From positions 62,001 to 126,000 of the forward strand of contig JACTMP010000013.1 in the NCBI GenBank assembly GCA_014584575.1: a stretch of 64,000 bases of DNA. The letters run 5' to 3'. The notes under the pieces are model-generated. The model was not told where the DNA came from, did no database searches, and was given only the letters and a program-made list of their open reading frames with translations. Each line of letters begins with the position of its first letter. Positions within the stretch are counted from its first letter, which is position 1. The position numbers and the translations under genes were made by a program. Source of the DNA: Chloroflexota bacterium (GTDB lineage Bacteria > Chloroflexota > Anaerolineae > Promineifilales > Promineifilaceae). Of the stretch, positions 42,890 to 51,484 are shown one piece after another.

Positions 42890-43093
42890 GCCCTGCTGTG
42901 TAGGTGATGAACCAAAACGGTTGAGCCAACACATAACTTCAGGGAATTGCCTATACGCCGAGGGGATGTAGTAGCTTGTAACAACGAGCAGGAATGCTTG
43001 TTGACCGGCGAGGCAGAGTCTCGCGACAAAATTCCCACCTGCATCCGCAGGTTCAAACTCTGAGGTTCACACGGCATGGCGGGGCGCCTTTTT
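42890..43093 (+). ncRNA. Structured RNA, 6S-like (ssrS candidate)
   Basis: About 200 nt without a coding frame, between ctaB and the MBL gene. Closing stem: 42890-42901 (GCCCTGCTGTGT) with 43069-43085. The next stem is GAACC 42909-42913 with GGTTC 43064-43068. An open central part follows, with a 6-bp hairpin on its 3' side (ACCTGCATCCGCAGGT, 43037-43052). An upper stem pairs GGGAATT 42942-42948 with AATTCCC 43030-43036. CGCCG 42956-42960 pairs with CGGCG 43006-43010, and an apical 9-bp hairpin has a GGAA loop (42982-43003). GGCGGGGCGCC then TTTTT (to 43093) can end it. Long rod, central bubble and 3'-side hairpin are as in 6S RNA. A cis-regulatory leader of the MBL gene is the main alternative. 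Confidence 0.55.
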
Positions 43094-43115
43094 ATGAAGA
43101 GGACGTGTTGAGTAT

Positions 43116-43958
43116 ATGGTTCGTGAGCGCATTGCTGACGACATTTACGTCTTTACGAGTCGTTTATATGCCCAGGTAACGGCGGGCGCCATCCTGACCA
43201 AAGAGGGCGCTGTTCTGGTTGACACCCTCTATTTCCCCGAAGAAACCAAAGCCATCAAACAATTTTTAGAAGAACGGCTGCAAACGCCGGTACGGTATGT
43301 GATTAATACCCATTACCACGCCGACCACAGCCAGGGCACCTATTTGTTCCCGCAGGCGCAGGTTGTCAGCCATGCGCTGTGCCGGGAATTGCTGCATACG
43401 GTGGGGCGAGAGGGGTTGGCCCAGGCCAAACAAGATGCACCCGAACTGGCAGAGGTCGAAATTGTGTTGCCCGACCTGGTTTTTGCCGACGGGGGTTTGC
43501 AGCTTCATGTGGGGGGCAAAACCATTGAGCTGCGCCACACACCCGGCCACAGCCCGGACCTGTTGTCGGTTTATGTGACCAATAATCAGGTGTTGTTTGC
43601 CTCGGACAATTTGATGCCGGTGCCCACCATTTTCGACGGCAGCCACGATGATCTGGTGCGATCATTGGAGACGATGCTGACCTGGGAACCGGAGGCGATT
43701 GTGCAGGGACATGGCGATGTGGTGTTGCGGGGGGAAATTGCCGCGTTAATCCATAGTGATCTGAGTTATTTGCACAATATACACACGGCCGTTACCCGCG
43801 TCGTCTCCAATGGCAATGCGGCCGAATCGCTACAAAAAATTGACATCGAAAGCTGCGGCAAATCGCGTGTGCCCCTCAATGGTCTGGCCGCTGACCTGCA
43901 TTATGCCAATCTGCACAAGTTATACGCGGAGATAAACCAGAACCGGTCGGCAACCTGA
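43116..43958 (+). CDS. Metallo-beta-lactamase fold hydrolase
   Basis: A 280-residue protein. HYHADH at 66-71 (VINTHYHADHSQG), LRHTPGHSPDLLSV, VLFASDNLM and VQGHGDVVLRG give the complete zinc-binding set. It has no signal peptide. These resemble the glyoxalase-II-like/quinoprotein-relay branch (PqqE-unrelated). The substrate is unknown; the nearest RNA gene ends 23 bp upstream of the ATG, so the two may be transcribed together. Confidence 0.88.
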   Translation: MVRERIADDIYVFTSRLYAQVTAGAILTKEGAVLVDTLYFPEETKAIKQFLEERLQTPVRYVINTHYHADHSQGTYLFPQAQVVSHALCRELLHTVGREGLAQAKQDAPELAEVEIVLPDLVFADGGLQLHVGGKTIELRHTPGHSPDLLSVYVTNNQVLFASDNLMPVPTIFDGSHDDLVRSLETMLTWEPEAIVQGHGDVVLRGEIAALIHSDLSYLHNIHTAVTRVVSNGNAAESLQKIDIESCGKSRVPLNGLAADLHYANLHKLYAEINQNRSAT

Positions 43959-44028
43959 TGGGGGGGCCGGCACTTTAGCAGGTTTTCTGTATCCGACGCC
44001 GGATGGAATCCGGCGTAAATTTTGCCTG

Positions 44029-46848
44029 TTGGCTGCCGGGCAGGTTGGCAAGCGGTATGGTTTGCGATATGTTTCCGCGCTTGTGAAGACGGCAAGATGG
44101 AGAGATGGTCTGGTTTTGTTGGCGCTGGCGGGGCTGATCCTGGTCTGGGTGGGTGAAGCGTTTCTGCCGGGTAAAGTGTTGCTGCCGCTAGACATCGTGG
44201 TACAGATGTGGCCGCCATGGCAGCGGCCAGACACGGCCGTCACCGTCCACAACCCGCTCATTTCTGATGTCGTTGACTATATTTACCCCGTCAAGGCGTT
44301 TGTGGCCGAGCAGATCAAGGGGGGCACGCTGCCCCTGTGGAATCCGTATGTGCTGGGCGGCTACCCGCTCACCTACAACACGCAGGCGGGGCTGTGGTAT
44401 CCGCTGTCGTTTTTGTATTATGTGCTGGAGCCGGTCACGGCCGTAGACCTGACCATCGCCCTGCAACTCTTTCTGGGCGGGCTATTCCTGTTTGCCTACC
44501 TGCGCCAGTTGCGCCTGCGGCGGCCCGCCGCCTTCCTGGGCGCGGTCATCTTCTTGTTTAATGGCATGATGGTGGTCTGGCTGGAATGGCAGGTCGTCCA
44601 CGCCGCCGTCACCTGGCTGCCGCTGTTTCTCTACTTCGTCGAACGGGCAGCGCAGAAAATGGAGATTGGGAGATTGGGAGATTGGGAGATTAGCGGGAAA
44701 TCTCCCAATCTCTCCATCTCCCAATCTCCTCTTCCCGATGCCCTCCTCGCCGGCGTGGCCTTCGTCCTGCCCTGGCTGGGGGGGCATTGGAACTGGGCGC
44801 TGTATGGGAGTTTGACGGCCGTAGCCTATCTGATCTGGCGGTTTGGGGCTATTTTTTTGACGCAAAGGGGCAAAGGGGCAAAGGGGCAAAGAGAGATTTT
44901 AAGTGTGGGGTTTCTTGTCCTGATGGTAGGGGTGGGGTTGAGTGCCATTCAGGTGATACCGGCGTTTGTCTATCTGAGCCAGGGGCACCGGCAGCCGTTT
45001 ACGCTGGCCGAGTCGCTGGCGCTGGGGCTGAAAAACCGGGCGGCCGTGGCCCTGCTACCGGATTTTTTTGGCAATCCTATTCACGCAAACTGGTGGGGAC
45101 CAACCAATTACAACGAGACCGCTTTTTATATGGGCATCTTGCCGCTCTTTTTGGTGGGGTTGGCGCTCGTTTTGCGGCGGGATGGCATGACGCGCTTTTA
45201 TGGCGTATGGGGTGGGCTGACCTTGTTATGGGCCTTGGGCACGCCGCTTTACGCCCTGCTCTGGGCGCTGCCGGTGTTTAACGGGTTGTGGCCCAGCCGG
45301 GCGGTGACGGCCGTTGTGTTTTGCACGGCCGTGCTCGCTGCCCTGGCGTTGGATAAATTGCTGGAACCGGGCGTGAATCAGCAGCGGGTGAAGAGGGGCG
45401 TGGGGGTGGTCACGGCCGTGCTGCTGCTCATCCTCCTGGTCTACGGGGTGTGGTATTGGGACGAACGGAAGGTATGGTTAGCCGGGCTGTCCTGGTTTGG
45501 CGCGGCGCTGCTGGCCTCGCTGCTGTTGCTGTGGCTACGCCCCCGGCTGGGAACAGGACTGTTTGCCGGGCTGGTCATCCTGCTGGTCACGGTTGATCTG
45601 TTCTGGGCGGGACATGATTACAACACAGTGGGCGATGTAGCCGATCTCTACCCACTAACCGCTACCTCTCAATTTTTGCACAGCGACCCGGAACCGTACC
45701 GCATTGCCACCCTACCCGAAGGGGTCGCTTACCCACCCAACACCAATTTGCAGGAGCGCCTCCCGGCCATCAGCGGCTACGAACCGGCCATTTTGCAGAC
45801 CTGGGTAGAATACATCAGCGTCGCCGAGGGGCAGCACGCTATTTATTTTGAGCGGGAATTGATGCCGCTGCACGGGTTGGAGTCGCCACTGCTGGATGCG
45901 GTCAATTTGAAGTACGTGGTCACCATCCGCGACTGGTATGCAGAGACGCCGGTAAACGGCCCGGCGCAAGAATTGGTGGAAACGTGGGTGAAGGTGGCGG
46001 ACACGGCCGTGAGCCAACCCCTGACCATGCCGGACGCCGGACTGCACCGGATTGACCTTCCCTTGCAAATCGGCGAAGGGGCAACGGGCGCTGTCATCAC
46101 CCGCATTTTTACGCCAGACGGCGGGCAAGAGCTGGCCCATGCCGCCTGGGAGGTAGGCCAGCCGTTGACGGACGGGTGGGCCTCGTTTTTCTTTAGCCCG
46201 TTTCCGGCCGAATGGGGGCGGGATTTTTTGCTGACTGTTACCCATGATGGCGCGGGAGAAATTGCGGTCGGAGCGTCCATCCATGATCTCGCTTTTCGCA
46301 GTTATTACCTGCCCCGGCCCCACCTGCTGCATGAAGATGGCAAGACGCGGGTTTATTTGAATGAGGGGTATTTTCCCCGCGCCTACCTGGTATCAGCGGG
46401 TTTGATTGCGCCGAATGCAGAGATGGCACTGGCGCGGGTGGTGGCAAACCAAGAGCGATTACACGAAACGGCCGTGCTGGAAATTGATACCCTGGTGGAT
46501 GCCTACACGCCGGGGGGAACGGGCACGGCCGTGATCACCTACTACACTCCCAACAGCATCACCATCGTCACCAACAGCGATGGCCCCGCTTACCTGGTGC
46601 TGGCCGACACCTACTATCCCGGCTGGCAGGCAACCGTAGACGGCGCACCAATCGACGTTTTCCGGGCCAATTCGGTGGTGCGGGCGGTGGCCATACCGGC
46701 GGGTGAACATGAGGTGCGGTTCACTTTTCAGCCAGTGGATTTTTATGTAGGGGTGGTGATTACGGCCGTGACGCTGCTGTTTGTAGTCGCCACTTTCGTG
46801 GCGTCAATGGTCGCTAAAGCGACTACTCCAAACAGGGGGAAGGCATGA
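44029..46848 (+). CDS. YfhO-type large membrane protein (lipid-linked sugar transfer candidate)
   Basis: A 939-residue protein. TTG 44029 is the first start; GTG 44083 (VKTARWRDGLVLLALAGLIL) is an alternative, and no clear ribosome site distinguishes them. After helix 1 the acidic loop PLDIVVQMWPPWQRPD and PLWNPYVLGGYPLTYNTQAG are the YfhO-family signatures (P-L-W-N-P-x-x-x-G-G-x-P-L). About a dozen helices follow, then a C-terminal beta-rich extracytoplasmic part (LVLADTYYPGWQATVDGAPI). A family-A repeat inserts ~24 residues (EIGRLGDWEISGK). It overlaps the next gene by 4 bp. Confidence 0.85.
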   Translation: MAAGQVGKRYGLRYVSALVKTARWRDGLVLLALAGLILVWVGEAFLPGKVLLPLDIVVQMWPPWQRPDTAVTVHNPLISDVVDYIYPVKAFVAEQIKGGTLPLWNPYVLGGYPLTYNTQAGLWYPLSFLYYVLEPVTAVDLTIALQLFLGGLFLFAYLRQLRLRRPAAFLGAVIFLFNGMMVVWLEWQVVHAAVTWLPLFLYFVERAAQKMEIGRLGDWEISGKSPNLSISQSPLPDALLAGVAFVLPWLGGHWNWALYGSLTAVAYLIWRFGAIFLTQRGKGAKGQREILSVGFLVLMVGVGLSAIQVIPAFVYLSQGHRQPFTLAESLALGLKNRAAVALLPDFFGNPIHANWWGPTNYNETAFYMGILPLFLVGLALVLRRDGMTRFYGVWGGLTLLWALGTPLYALLWALPVFNGLWPSRAVTAVVFCTAVLAALALDKLLEPGVNQQRVKRGVGVVTAVLLLILLVYGVWYWDERKVWLAGLSWFGAALLASLLLLWLRPRLGTGLFAGLVILLVTVDLFWAGHDYNTVGDVADLYPLTATSQFLHSDPEPYRIATLPEGVAYPPNTNLQERLPAISGYEPAILQTWVEYISVAEGQHAIYFERELMPLHGLESPLLDAVNLKYVVTIRDWYAETPVNGPAQELVETWVKVADTAVSQPLTMPDAGLHRIDLPLQIGEGATGAVITRIFTPDGGQELAHAAWEVGQPLTDGWASFFFSPFPAEWGRDFLLTVTHDGAGEIAVGASIHDLAFRSYYLPRPHLLHEDGKTRVYLNEGYFPRAYLVSAGLIAPNAEMALARVVANQERLHETAVLEIDTLVDAYTPGGTGTAVITYYTPNSITIVTNSDGPAYLVLADTYYPGWQATVDGAPIDVFRANSVVRAVAIPAGEHEVRFTFQPVDFYVGVVITAVTLLFVVATFVASMVAKATTPNRGKA
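44661..44730 (+). repeat. Family-A hairpin repeat inside the YfhO gene
   Basis: GGAGATTGGGAGATTGGGAG and AATCTCCCAATCTCTCCATC arms, translated in frame as residues ~211-234 between two membrane helices. Length is a multiple of the frame with no stop. Confidence 0.8.
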
Positions 46849-48992
46849 AACCGGGGCATTGGCTGGTGATGATCCTGGGGTTGTATGTGATCTTGGGCAT
46901 GGCTTACACGCTCATCGTGCCGTTGGGGGAAGCGCCGGATGAGGTAGACCACTTCCTATACGTGCGTTACCTGGTGGAGCAGCGCGCTTTTCCGGTCATG
47001 CAGCCGGTCGCTGAAGATAATGCCACCATGGAGGCCAACCAGCCGCCGCTGTTTTATTTGTTGAACACGGCCGTTACCGCCCCCTTTCCCCAAACCGCCT
47101 CACCCGACCTGCCGCTGAACGCCTGTTACACTTTTGCACCCGGCCAGGGTCGCGCCCACTTTTACCTGCATGACCGGCTGGAACAAAACGTCCTGTCTCC
47201 GGCTTATCTGGCGTTCCGCGCCGCCCGGCTGCTGTCGGTGGTCATGGGCGCGGTGACGGTGGCATTGGCCTATCTGCTGGCGCGGCAGATGGCTCCGGCA
47301 CGGCCGGCCGTCTGGTTATTGGCGGCGGGGCTGCTGGCGTTTAATCCGCAGTTCCTCTTCATCACCGCCAGCGTGAACAATGACGTGTTGATGGCTTTGT
47401 TGGGCGCGGCCATTGTGGCCACGGCCGTAGCCGCCGCCACACAGGGGGGATACGGCCGTTTTGCCCTGTTGGGCATCCTCATCGGCCTGGGTCTGCTCAC
47501 CAAAGTGGCCCTGCTCGCCTTCTGGCCCCTGGCCTTCCTGGCCGTAATCGGTCATCGGTTATCGGTCATCGGCAAACCACCGTCCCCCCTTCATAATTCA
47601 AAATTCATCATTCATAATTTTCTTCTCGTCACCCTACTACCGCTACTCATCGCCGGTTGGTGGTACGGCCGTGCCTACACCCTGTATGGCGATCCCCTGG
47701 CCTGGGATGTGCATCTGCAAGCCAAAGGATCAGAAGTGCTGCGCACCACCCCCTTTGCGCTGGCCGACTTGTGGGATTTTGCCCGTATCCACTTCCAAAG
47801 CTACTGGGGCTGGTTTGGCTGGCTGAAACTGCCCCTGCCGGGGTGGGTGTATAGGGTGATGGGGGTGGTGGTGGCCGCAGGTGTTGTCGGCGTGGTTTTA
47901 GAGATTAGAGGTTGGAGATTGGAGATTAAGAACGGCCGTCAATCTCCAATCTCTAATCTCCAATCTCCCCATCTTCCTTTACTCTTCAACCTCTATGCCG
48001 TCATCGCTATCTACCTGTCCCTTCTGCGTTACATCCAGACCATCAACTGGTCAGGCTACCAGGGGCGGCTGGCCTTCGGCGCGGCAGCCTCCATTGCTGC
48101 ATTACTCGCCGTTGGATTGATAAGGGCGGGCAATTGGGTATTTGATAAGCGCCAATTACCCACTTACCCACTTACCCAATTACTCACTATCTCGCTGGCC
48201 CTATTTCCGCTGCTTGTTTTGTTAACGGTCGTCCGTCCGGCCTATGCCCGACCGCAGCTTTTCTGGCCGGATGTGAATGAGAGGCGGGTGTGTGTGGGCA
48301 CGGCCGTAGGCGGACAGATTGAAGCTGCCAACTGGCCGGAACGGGTGCAACCGGGTGACAGGTTGCCGGTGACGTTGTTTGGATTGGGCGTAGGCCAAGA
48401 ACAATCATTGACACTGGATTTGGTGGGATTTGGCGGCGAAGTGGTGGCCGAAATGGAAACGGCCGTCCCCCCCGCCCCGGCCCAACCCATCACCCATACA
48501 GTTGATCTCACCATCGCGCCCGATGCCCGGCCCGCCCGCGCCTGGCTGCGGCTGGATGGGCAAGAGTTGGGCTGGCTGAAAATTGCCCCGGCACGGCCGT
48601 ACCCCCTCCCACCCGATATTCATCCCATCCAGGCCACATTTGCCAACCAGCTTACCCTGGTAGGTTTTCAAAGTGATGGTGATCAAATCACGCTTTTTTG
48701 GCAGGCGGCAGCGCCCCTGACGGCCGATTACACCACTTTCATCCATCTGCTGGACGAACAGGGACAGGTCGTCACCCAGGCAGACGGGCAGCCGCAGCAG
48801 GGCTGGTATCCCACCTCGGTCTGGGAGGTGGGCGAAGTGGTGGCCGATGAGAAGGGATGGACACGGCATATGGTTCCAGGGCGGTATCGCGCCGCCGTTG
48901 GCGTCTACCTGCTGGAAACCGGCGCACGGCTCTCGCTGCCAACGGGCGCAGATGTGGTGGAGCTATTCACGTTGGAGATTGATGAGGAATGA
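46845..48992 (+). CDS. GT39/DUF2142-like membrane glycosyltransferase with C-terminal beta domain
   Basis: A 715-residue protein, overlapping the YfhO gene (ATGA at 46845). Helix 1 is followed by GEAPDEVDHFLYVRYLVEQ, the D-E catalytic-loop motif of GT-C enzymes, and NQPPLFYLLNTAVTAPF. About ten helices precede a soluble C-terminal domain (ITLFWQAAAPLTADYTTFIH, LLDEQGQVVTQADGQPQQG) which is a beta-sandwich common to these Chloroflexota proteins. Three low-complexity repeats are translated inside it (47544-47620, 47901-47968, 48129-48186). Confidence 0.82.
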   Translation: MKPGHWLVMILGLYVILGMAYTLIVPLGEAPDEVDHFLYVRYLVEQRAFPVMQPVAEDNATMEANQPPLFYLLNTAVTAPFPQTASPDLPLNACYTFAPGQGRAHFYLHDRLEQNVLSPAYLAFRAARLLSVVMGAVTVALAYLLARQMAPARPAVWLLAAGLLAFNPQFLFITASVNNDVLMALLGAAIVATAVAAATQGGYGRFALLGILIGLGLLTKVALLAFWPLAFLAVIGHRLSVIGKPPSPLHNSKFIIHNFLLVTLLPLLIAGWWYGRAYTLYGDPLAWDVHLQAKGSEVLRTTPFALADLWDFARIHFQSYWGWFGWLKLPLPGWVYRVMGVVVAAGVVGVVLEIRGWRLEIKNGRQSPISNLQSPHLPLLFNLYAVIAIYLSLLRYIQTINWSGYQGRLAFGAAASIAALLAVGLIRAGNWVFDKRQLPTYPLTQLLTISLALFPLLVLLTVVRPAYARPQLFWPDVNERRVCVGTAVGGQIEAANWPERVQPGDRLPVTLFGLGVGQEQSLTLDLVGFGGEVVAEMETAVPPAPAQPITHTVDLTIAPDARPARAWLRLDGQELGWLKIAPARPYPLPPDIHPIQATFANQLTLVGFQSDGDQITLFWQAAAPLTADYTTFIHLLDEQGQVVTQADGQPQQGWYPTSVWEVGEVVADEKGWTRHMVPGRYRAAVGVYLLETGARLSLPTGADVVELFTLEIDEE
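47544..47620 (+). repeat. Family-D low-complexity insert (TCGGTCATCGG / ATTCATCATTCATAA)
   Basis: GTAATCGGTCATCGGTTATC followed by CATAATTCAAAATTCATCAT, translated as a loop (VIGHRLSVIGKPP, then LHNSKFIIHNF). Confidence 0.6.
47901..47968 (+). repeat. Family-A repeat inside the GT39-like gene
   Basis: GAGATTAGAGGTTGGAGATT and CAATCTCCAATCTCTAATCT arms around AACGGCCGTC. Translation gives LEIRGWRLEIKNGRQSPISN, in the same frame as the copy at 49762. Confidence 0.8.
48129..48186 (+). repeat. Family-C repeat inside the GT39-like gene
   Basis: CAATTGGGTATTTGATAAGC and CCAATTACCCACTTACCCAC translate as a loop (NWVFDKRQLPTYPLTQLL). Confidence 0.65.
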
Positions 48993-51484
48993 ATCCCCAT
49001 GACTCGGCGCAGAGTTCGCATCCTCAGATGCGAACCGGTGGGCATCCTTCGGCAAACTCAGGACATGTTCTGAGGATGCCCACTCCGCATATTGTTCGGC
49101 TGGCGAGGTGGGCGGGCTGGCTGGCGGTGGGGCTGCTGCTGCTCTTTTGGGCGCGGTTGCAGCTCACGGCCGTGACCCAATCTGCCACTTTCGACGAAAT
49201 CATCCACATCTTGCACGGCACACTCTTCTGGCAAAGCTGGCAACTCTACGGCGTGGTGCAAAACCCGCCGCTGGTCAATGCCCTGATTGGCCTGCCGGTA
49301 CACCTGGCGCTGCACCCCGTCATCCCCTTCCAGGACCCGCTCTGGCAGACCAATGATTGGCTGCGCATCAGCCAGCAGTTTGCCTGGGCCAGCAACGAGA
49401 ATGGCTTGCAGATCATCTGGGTGGGACGGCAGGCGGTGATGCTCACGGCCGTGCTGCTGGGCGCTTTGGTCTACCGGTTTGCCGGGATGTTGTTCCGGTC
49501 ACGCACCGCCGGGCTGCTGGCGCTGTTTCTGTACACGTTTGACCCCAACATCCTGGCGCACAGTTCCCTGGCGACCACCGACCTGGGCGCGGCCTTTTTC
49601 TTTCTGCTGGCGGCCTATGCAGTGTGGCGCTATTGGGCAGTGGGCGGCTGGCAGTGGTATCTGGTCACGGCCGTGACCATCGGCCTCGTTCTGGCAGCCA
49701 AATTTTCGGGGCTTATTTTTGTGGTAGCGCTGGTGCTGATTGCTCTTTATAAGGTTGTTTTGGAGATTAGAGATTGGAGATTGGAGATTGAAAGGTCACG
49801 CCAATCTCTAATCTCCAATCTCCAATCTCTCCTGGAAGTCACCGGCTGGATCATCATCGGCAGCCTGATTTTCCTGGCGATTTATCGTTTCCAATTTGCC
49901 ATTTTCCAGGATGATTTTTTGACACAGCAAGAACATCAAACGGCCGGGCATGACGCCTTTTTTATGGGCGAAGTGAAACGGGGCGGCTGGTGGTATTACT
50001 TTCCCGTTCTGTTTCTCATCAAAACGCCGCTGCCCACGTTGGCGCTGTTGGCGCTGGCGTTGTATCAGTTTATGCGGCAGCGTGGCTGGCGCGACTGGGC
50101 GCCGGTGTGGCTGCTGCTACTGGCCGGCGGCGTCATGGCCGCCGGGTTAACCAGCCAGGTCAACATCGGCTACCGCTACCTGCTGCCCATGCTGCCAATC
50201 CTATTTGTGTTTGCAGGGGTTTTGTGTCAGGTGTCAGGTGTCAGGTATCAGATGTCAGGTGTCAAGAAGCAGATGGCGACCGAATACCGAATACCGATTA
50301 CCGATTACGGATTACGGATTACCGCTCACCGCTTACTGCTCACTGCCTGCTGCTTACTCCTCCTCCTCTCCCTCACCTCCCTCGCCATCCACCCGCACTA
50401 CCTGTCTTTCTTCAATGCGCTGGTGGGCGGGCCGGGGAATGGCTGGCAATGGGCGGCCGATTCTAATCTGGACTGGGGCCAGGATTTGCCGGGATTGGCC
50501 GATTATGTGGCCGAAAATGGGATTGAGCATTTCTATGCTGCCTGGTTGGGGTCTGCGCCGTTGGCGGCGTATGGGCTGGCGCAGGGAGAGCCGCTGCGCG
50601 TCTGGCCGGTGGGACGGGAAGACCCCTTGCTGGACACCTTTTACCCGGAAAATCCTGCGCCGGGTGTGTATATGTTCAGCGCCACGCAATTGCAGGGGGT
50701 GTATGCCCGCGACCCGGCGCGTTATGCCTGGTTCCGCGAACGAGAACCAACAGCCCGCATTGCTTATTCACTGTTTGTATATGACGTGCCCGCCACCGGC
50801 CCGGCGGTGGGGTTGGGGCTTTCCGGCGTGGGATTGGCACATTTAGACCCGGCCGAATACGGCCGTGCCTTCGCCTCCAATGATCGCCACATTCGCTGGT
50901 TTGACGGCCGTACCAGCTTCCTCTGGCCCGGTGGTGGGGGCGCGGACGCAGTGTGGACGGCCGTTGGCGACGGCCACCTGCCCAGCCACCCCTTGTTGCA
51001 GGCACTCTACCCTACGGCTGGCCCCACCTTCACCGGCGAACGGGTCGTAGACGGGCAAACCTGGCGTTACCACCTTTACTCGTGGCCGGAATCACCCATG
51101 CAGCCAGAGGTAGGTGCGGCAGACACGGCCGTGTTTGGCGACACGCTGCAATTGTTGGGGTATGAGGCGGCGGCGTGTGGGGCAGGACGGCCGTTAGACC
51201 TGCTCACCTTCTGGCGTGTCAGCCAGGCCACAGACCACGATCTCAAACTTTTTGTGCATTTATTGGACGAAACCGGCAATCTTGTGGCCCAACACGATGG
51301 CCTGGATGTGCGCCTGGCCGGTTTGCAGCCCGGCGACGAGTTTGCCCAACTACACACCCTCACCCTGCCACCCGGCACATATGCCCTGCGCCTGGGTGTT
51401 TACCAAACAGACAGTCTGGTGCGCCTGCCAGTTCTGGCGGGCGGTACGCCAAACGACCATGTGGCTTTTACGCTCATTTGTTGA
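48989..51484 (+). CDS. GT39/PMT-like membrane glycosyltransferase with C-terminal beta domain
   Basis: An 831-residue protein, ATGA overlap with the upstream gene. Residues ~5-33 are encoded by a family-E repeat (49008-49088), before the first helix AGWLAVGLLLLFWARLQL. QSATFDEIIHILHGTLFWQS and NPPLVNALIGLPVHLAL are the GT-C loop motifs. TFDPNILAHSSLATTDLGAA is the GT39 signature (PN-x-x-A-H-x-x-x-x-T-D). A C-terminal beta domain follows, ending in DLKLFVHLLDETGNLVAQHD and LGVYQTDSLVRLPV. Repeats are translated at 49762-49831 and 50221-50375. Third gene of the overlapping trio. Confidence 0.85.
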   Translation: MNPHDSAQSSHPQMRTGGHPSANSGHVLRMPTPHIVRLARWAGWLAVGLLLLFWARLQLTAVTQSATFDEIIHILHGTLFWQSWQLYGVVQNPPLVNALIGLPVHLALHPVIPFQDPLWQTNDWLRISQQFAWASNENGLQIIWVGRQAVMLTAVLLGALVYRFAGMLFRSRTAGLLALFLYTFDPNILAHSSLATTDLGAAFFFLLAAYAVWRYWAVGGWQWYLVTAVTIGLVLAAKFSGLIFVVALVLIALYKVVLEIRDWRLEIERSRQSLISNLQSLLEVTGWIIIGSLIFLAIYRFQFAIFQDDFLTQQEHQTAGHDAFFMGEVKRGGWWYYFPVLFLIKTPLPTLALLALALYQFMRQRGWRDWAPVWLLLLAGGVMAAGLTSQVNIGYRYLLPMLPILFVFAGVLCQVSGVRYQMSGVKKQMATEYRIPITDYGLRITAHRLLLTACCLLLLLSLTSLAIHPHYLSFFNALVGGPGNGWQWAADSNLDWGQDLPGLADYVAENGIEHFYAAWLGSAPLAAYGLAQGEPLRVWPVGREDPLLDTFYPENPAPGVYMFSATQLQGVYARDPARYAWFREREPTARIAYSLFVYDVPATGPAVGLGLSGVGLAHLDPAEYGRAFASNDRHIRWFDGRTSFLWPGGGGADAVWTAVGDGHLPSHPLLQALYPTAGPTFTGERVVDGQTWRYHLYSWPESPMQPEVGAADTAVFGDTLQLLGYEAAACGAGRPLDLLTFWRVSQATDHDLKLFVHLLDETGNLVAQHDGLDVRLAGLQPGDEFAQLHTLTLPPGTYALRLGVYQTDSLVRLPVLAGGTPNDHVAFTLIC
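49008..49088 (+). repeat. Family-E repeat forming the N-terminus of a gene
   Basis: AGTTCGCATCCTCAGATGCG, AACCGGTGGGCATCC and GTTCTGAGGATGCCCACTCC. Copies at 32585 and 62278. Confidence 0.8.
49762..49831 (+). repeat. Family-A repeat inside the PMT-like gene
   Basis: GGAGATTAGAGATTGGAGAT and CCAATCTCTAATCTCCAATC arms, translated as LEIRDWRLEIERSRQSLISN between helices. Confidence 0.8.
50221..50375 (+). repeat. Family-D composite insert in the PMT-like gene
   Basis: TGTCAGGTGTCAGGTGTCAG, then GAATACCGAATACCGATTAC, then CTCACTGCCTGCTGCTTACT, a continuous ~150-bp low-complexity block read through in frame (SGVRYQMSGVKKQMA, TEYRIPITDYGLRIT). Confidence 0.75.

Noticed and set aside
42890-43093. 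tmRNA or a cobalamin/SAM riboswitch
   Set aside because: There is no tag-like frame, no TTCGANTC-type T-arm with CCA end, and none of the conserved riboswitch cores; 6S-like is the better fit.
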